Source of the DNA: a virus
DNA: 40,137 nucleotides
Direction: 5' to 3' (one strand)
IMG/VR virus record: IMGVR_UViG_3300032326_002107
Span: 1-40,137 of that record
Notes under the pieces: generated by a model
What the model saw: only the letters and a program-made list of their open reading frames with translations
Database searches by the model: none
What the model was told of the DNA's origin: nothing
Shown here: positions 39,743-40,137 of the stretch, piece after piece
Numbering within the stretch: the first letter of the stretch is position 1
Layout: the number at the start of each line of letters is the position of its first letter
Made by a program: the position numbers and the translations under genes

Positions 39743-39907
39743 ATGAGCATGGAAGAGATTATGCGAGGCAGGCATTTCGCCACAGCGCTGGGCATTGATG
39801 TCGTCGTCATCGGCACATCACCGGCGACCGAGAAGGCGATCACCCAGGCCATTGAGACCGGTGCGATCACCGAGGTGGCAGCAGAGGAAGAGGAGGAGTC
39901 AAAGTGA
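39743..39907 (+). CDS. small hypothetical protein (54 aa)
   Basis: ATG 39743 after AAGGAGG. The start MSMEEIMRGRHFATALGIDV is followed by a short alpha/beta pattern (VVVIGTSPATEKAITQAIE) and a run of glutamates (EEEEE) before the end. It overlaps the next gene by four bases (GTGA). No family recognised. Confidence 0.55.
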   Translation: MSMEEIMRGRHFATALGIDVVVIGTSPATEKAITQAIETGAITEVAAEEEEESK

Positions 39908-40137
39908 GCGACGAGCAGCGAGAAATCAAGAGCAGGGATCAGATCGACCTGCGTCATGTGAGCGACCGGCTCACCCTCATCCAGGATGAGATCAAGTTCC
40001 TGGGGCAGATCGTTAAGGCGCACAACGCCGACCTGCCGGAGCATTATTTCGGTGGCGACTACTCGCACTGCGTCTTCCAGGCGCTGTACAAGGACATCGC
40101 CGACCTCGTGGTGGCTGCCGGTCGCCTTGACCGGAAG
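39904..40137 (+). CDS. hypothetical protein, runs off the right edge
   Basis: GTG start 39904 overlapping the upstream stop, with GGAGGAGT before it. Seventy-eight codons are visible, ending in a full codon at the edge. The N-terminal region is helical and charged (SRDQIDLRHVSDRLTLIQDE, then IVKAHNADLPEHYFGG); the end (FQALYKDIADLVVAAGRLDR) is also helical. If the window is joined end to end, four more residues (PGQG) precede a TAA at 13-15, giving 82 residues. No family recognised. Confidence 0.65.
   Translation, partial: MSDEQREIKSRDQIDLRHVSDRLTLIQDEIKFLGQIVKAHNADLPEHYFGGDYSHCVFQALYKDIADLVVAAGRLDRK

Noticed and set aside
39442-40068. Minus-strand frame of 208 codons in the right arm
   Set aside because: Antisense to three genes that have good ribosome sites and promoters; G+C-rich DNA commonly leaves such frames open.

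Overview
The window looks like a nearly complete or complete small tailed dsDNA bacteriophage genome (class Caudoviricetes). It holds a large terminase, a portal, a capsid protein of the N4-gp56 type, a scaffold, tail and receptor-binding genes, a replication/recombination block and a lysis block. I recognised no integrase, excisionase, ParA or classical lysogeny repressor, and no true decoding tRNA. The host cannot be named. A short rightward gene near 39.4 kb ends in a pattern common in actinobacterial phages, and the right arm is G+C-rich in an actinobacterium-like way, so an actinobacterial host is a weak inference.

Layout. (1) 85-4410, leftward: a tightly overlapping operon of Cas4/RecB-like nuclease, probable single-strand annealing protein, DnaB-like helicase, small PD-(D/E)XK nuclease, SSB, RepB-type primase and a small protein. 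There is no DNA polymerase. (2) 4411-4590: a divergent control region with extended -10 promoters on both strands, then a tRNA-like cloverleaf that begins at the predicted transcription start and ends in ACCA, then a perfect 12-bp palindrome just before the first rightward gene. (3) 4591-7318, rightward: small basic protein, YprB/DnaQ-like exonuclease, MazG/DUF1599-like protein, C39-like cysteine peptidase, holin-like protein. These end at a strong two-hairpin terminator. (4) 37121 down to 7345, leftward: about 30 kb of structural genes in the order entry or accessory small proteins, small terminase candidate, large terminase, portal, 843-aa protein, a 4008-aa giant protein, scaffold, capsid, neck/tail genes, S74 fibre, small coiled-coil membrane protein, HExxH protein. 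(5) 37122-37664: divergent intergenic region with an AT-rich island carrying several copies of the palindrome also found at 4566. (6) 37665 to the right edge, rightward: six small genes of higher G+C, several preceded by a repeated module of TTGACR-N17-TAAnnT promoter, 9-bp GC hairpin and a strong Shine-Dalgarno.

How it fits together. The left block would load DnaB at a primed origin with its own primase and SSB and borrow the host polymerase, while the Cas4-like nuclease plus annealing protein could recombine or resolve concatemers for packaging. The structural operon encodes a capsid into which the 4008-aa protein (about 30% of the window) is probably packaged and then ejected. It carries an HExxH metallopeptidase motif, ADP-ribosyltransferase-like stretches and a histidine/glutamate-rich conserved block, which resembles the polyvalent proteins of phages. 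No tape measure or tail-tube gene is recognisable, so a short-tailed particle is more likely than a long-tailed one, even though Dit-like and Gp37-like tail genes are present.

Most notable features: the tRNA-like leader at 4495-4565, the palindrome GTATCTAGATAC shared between the two divergent control regions 33 kb apart, the repeated promoter-hairpin-start modules of the right arm, and the giant multi-domain gene. If the two window ends are joined, the last gene reads in frame through the junction to a stop at base 15, which would fit a circular or circularly permuted sequence.
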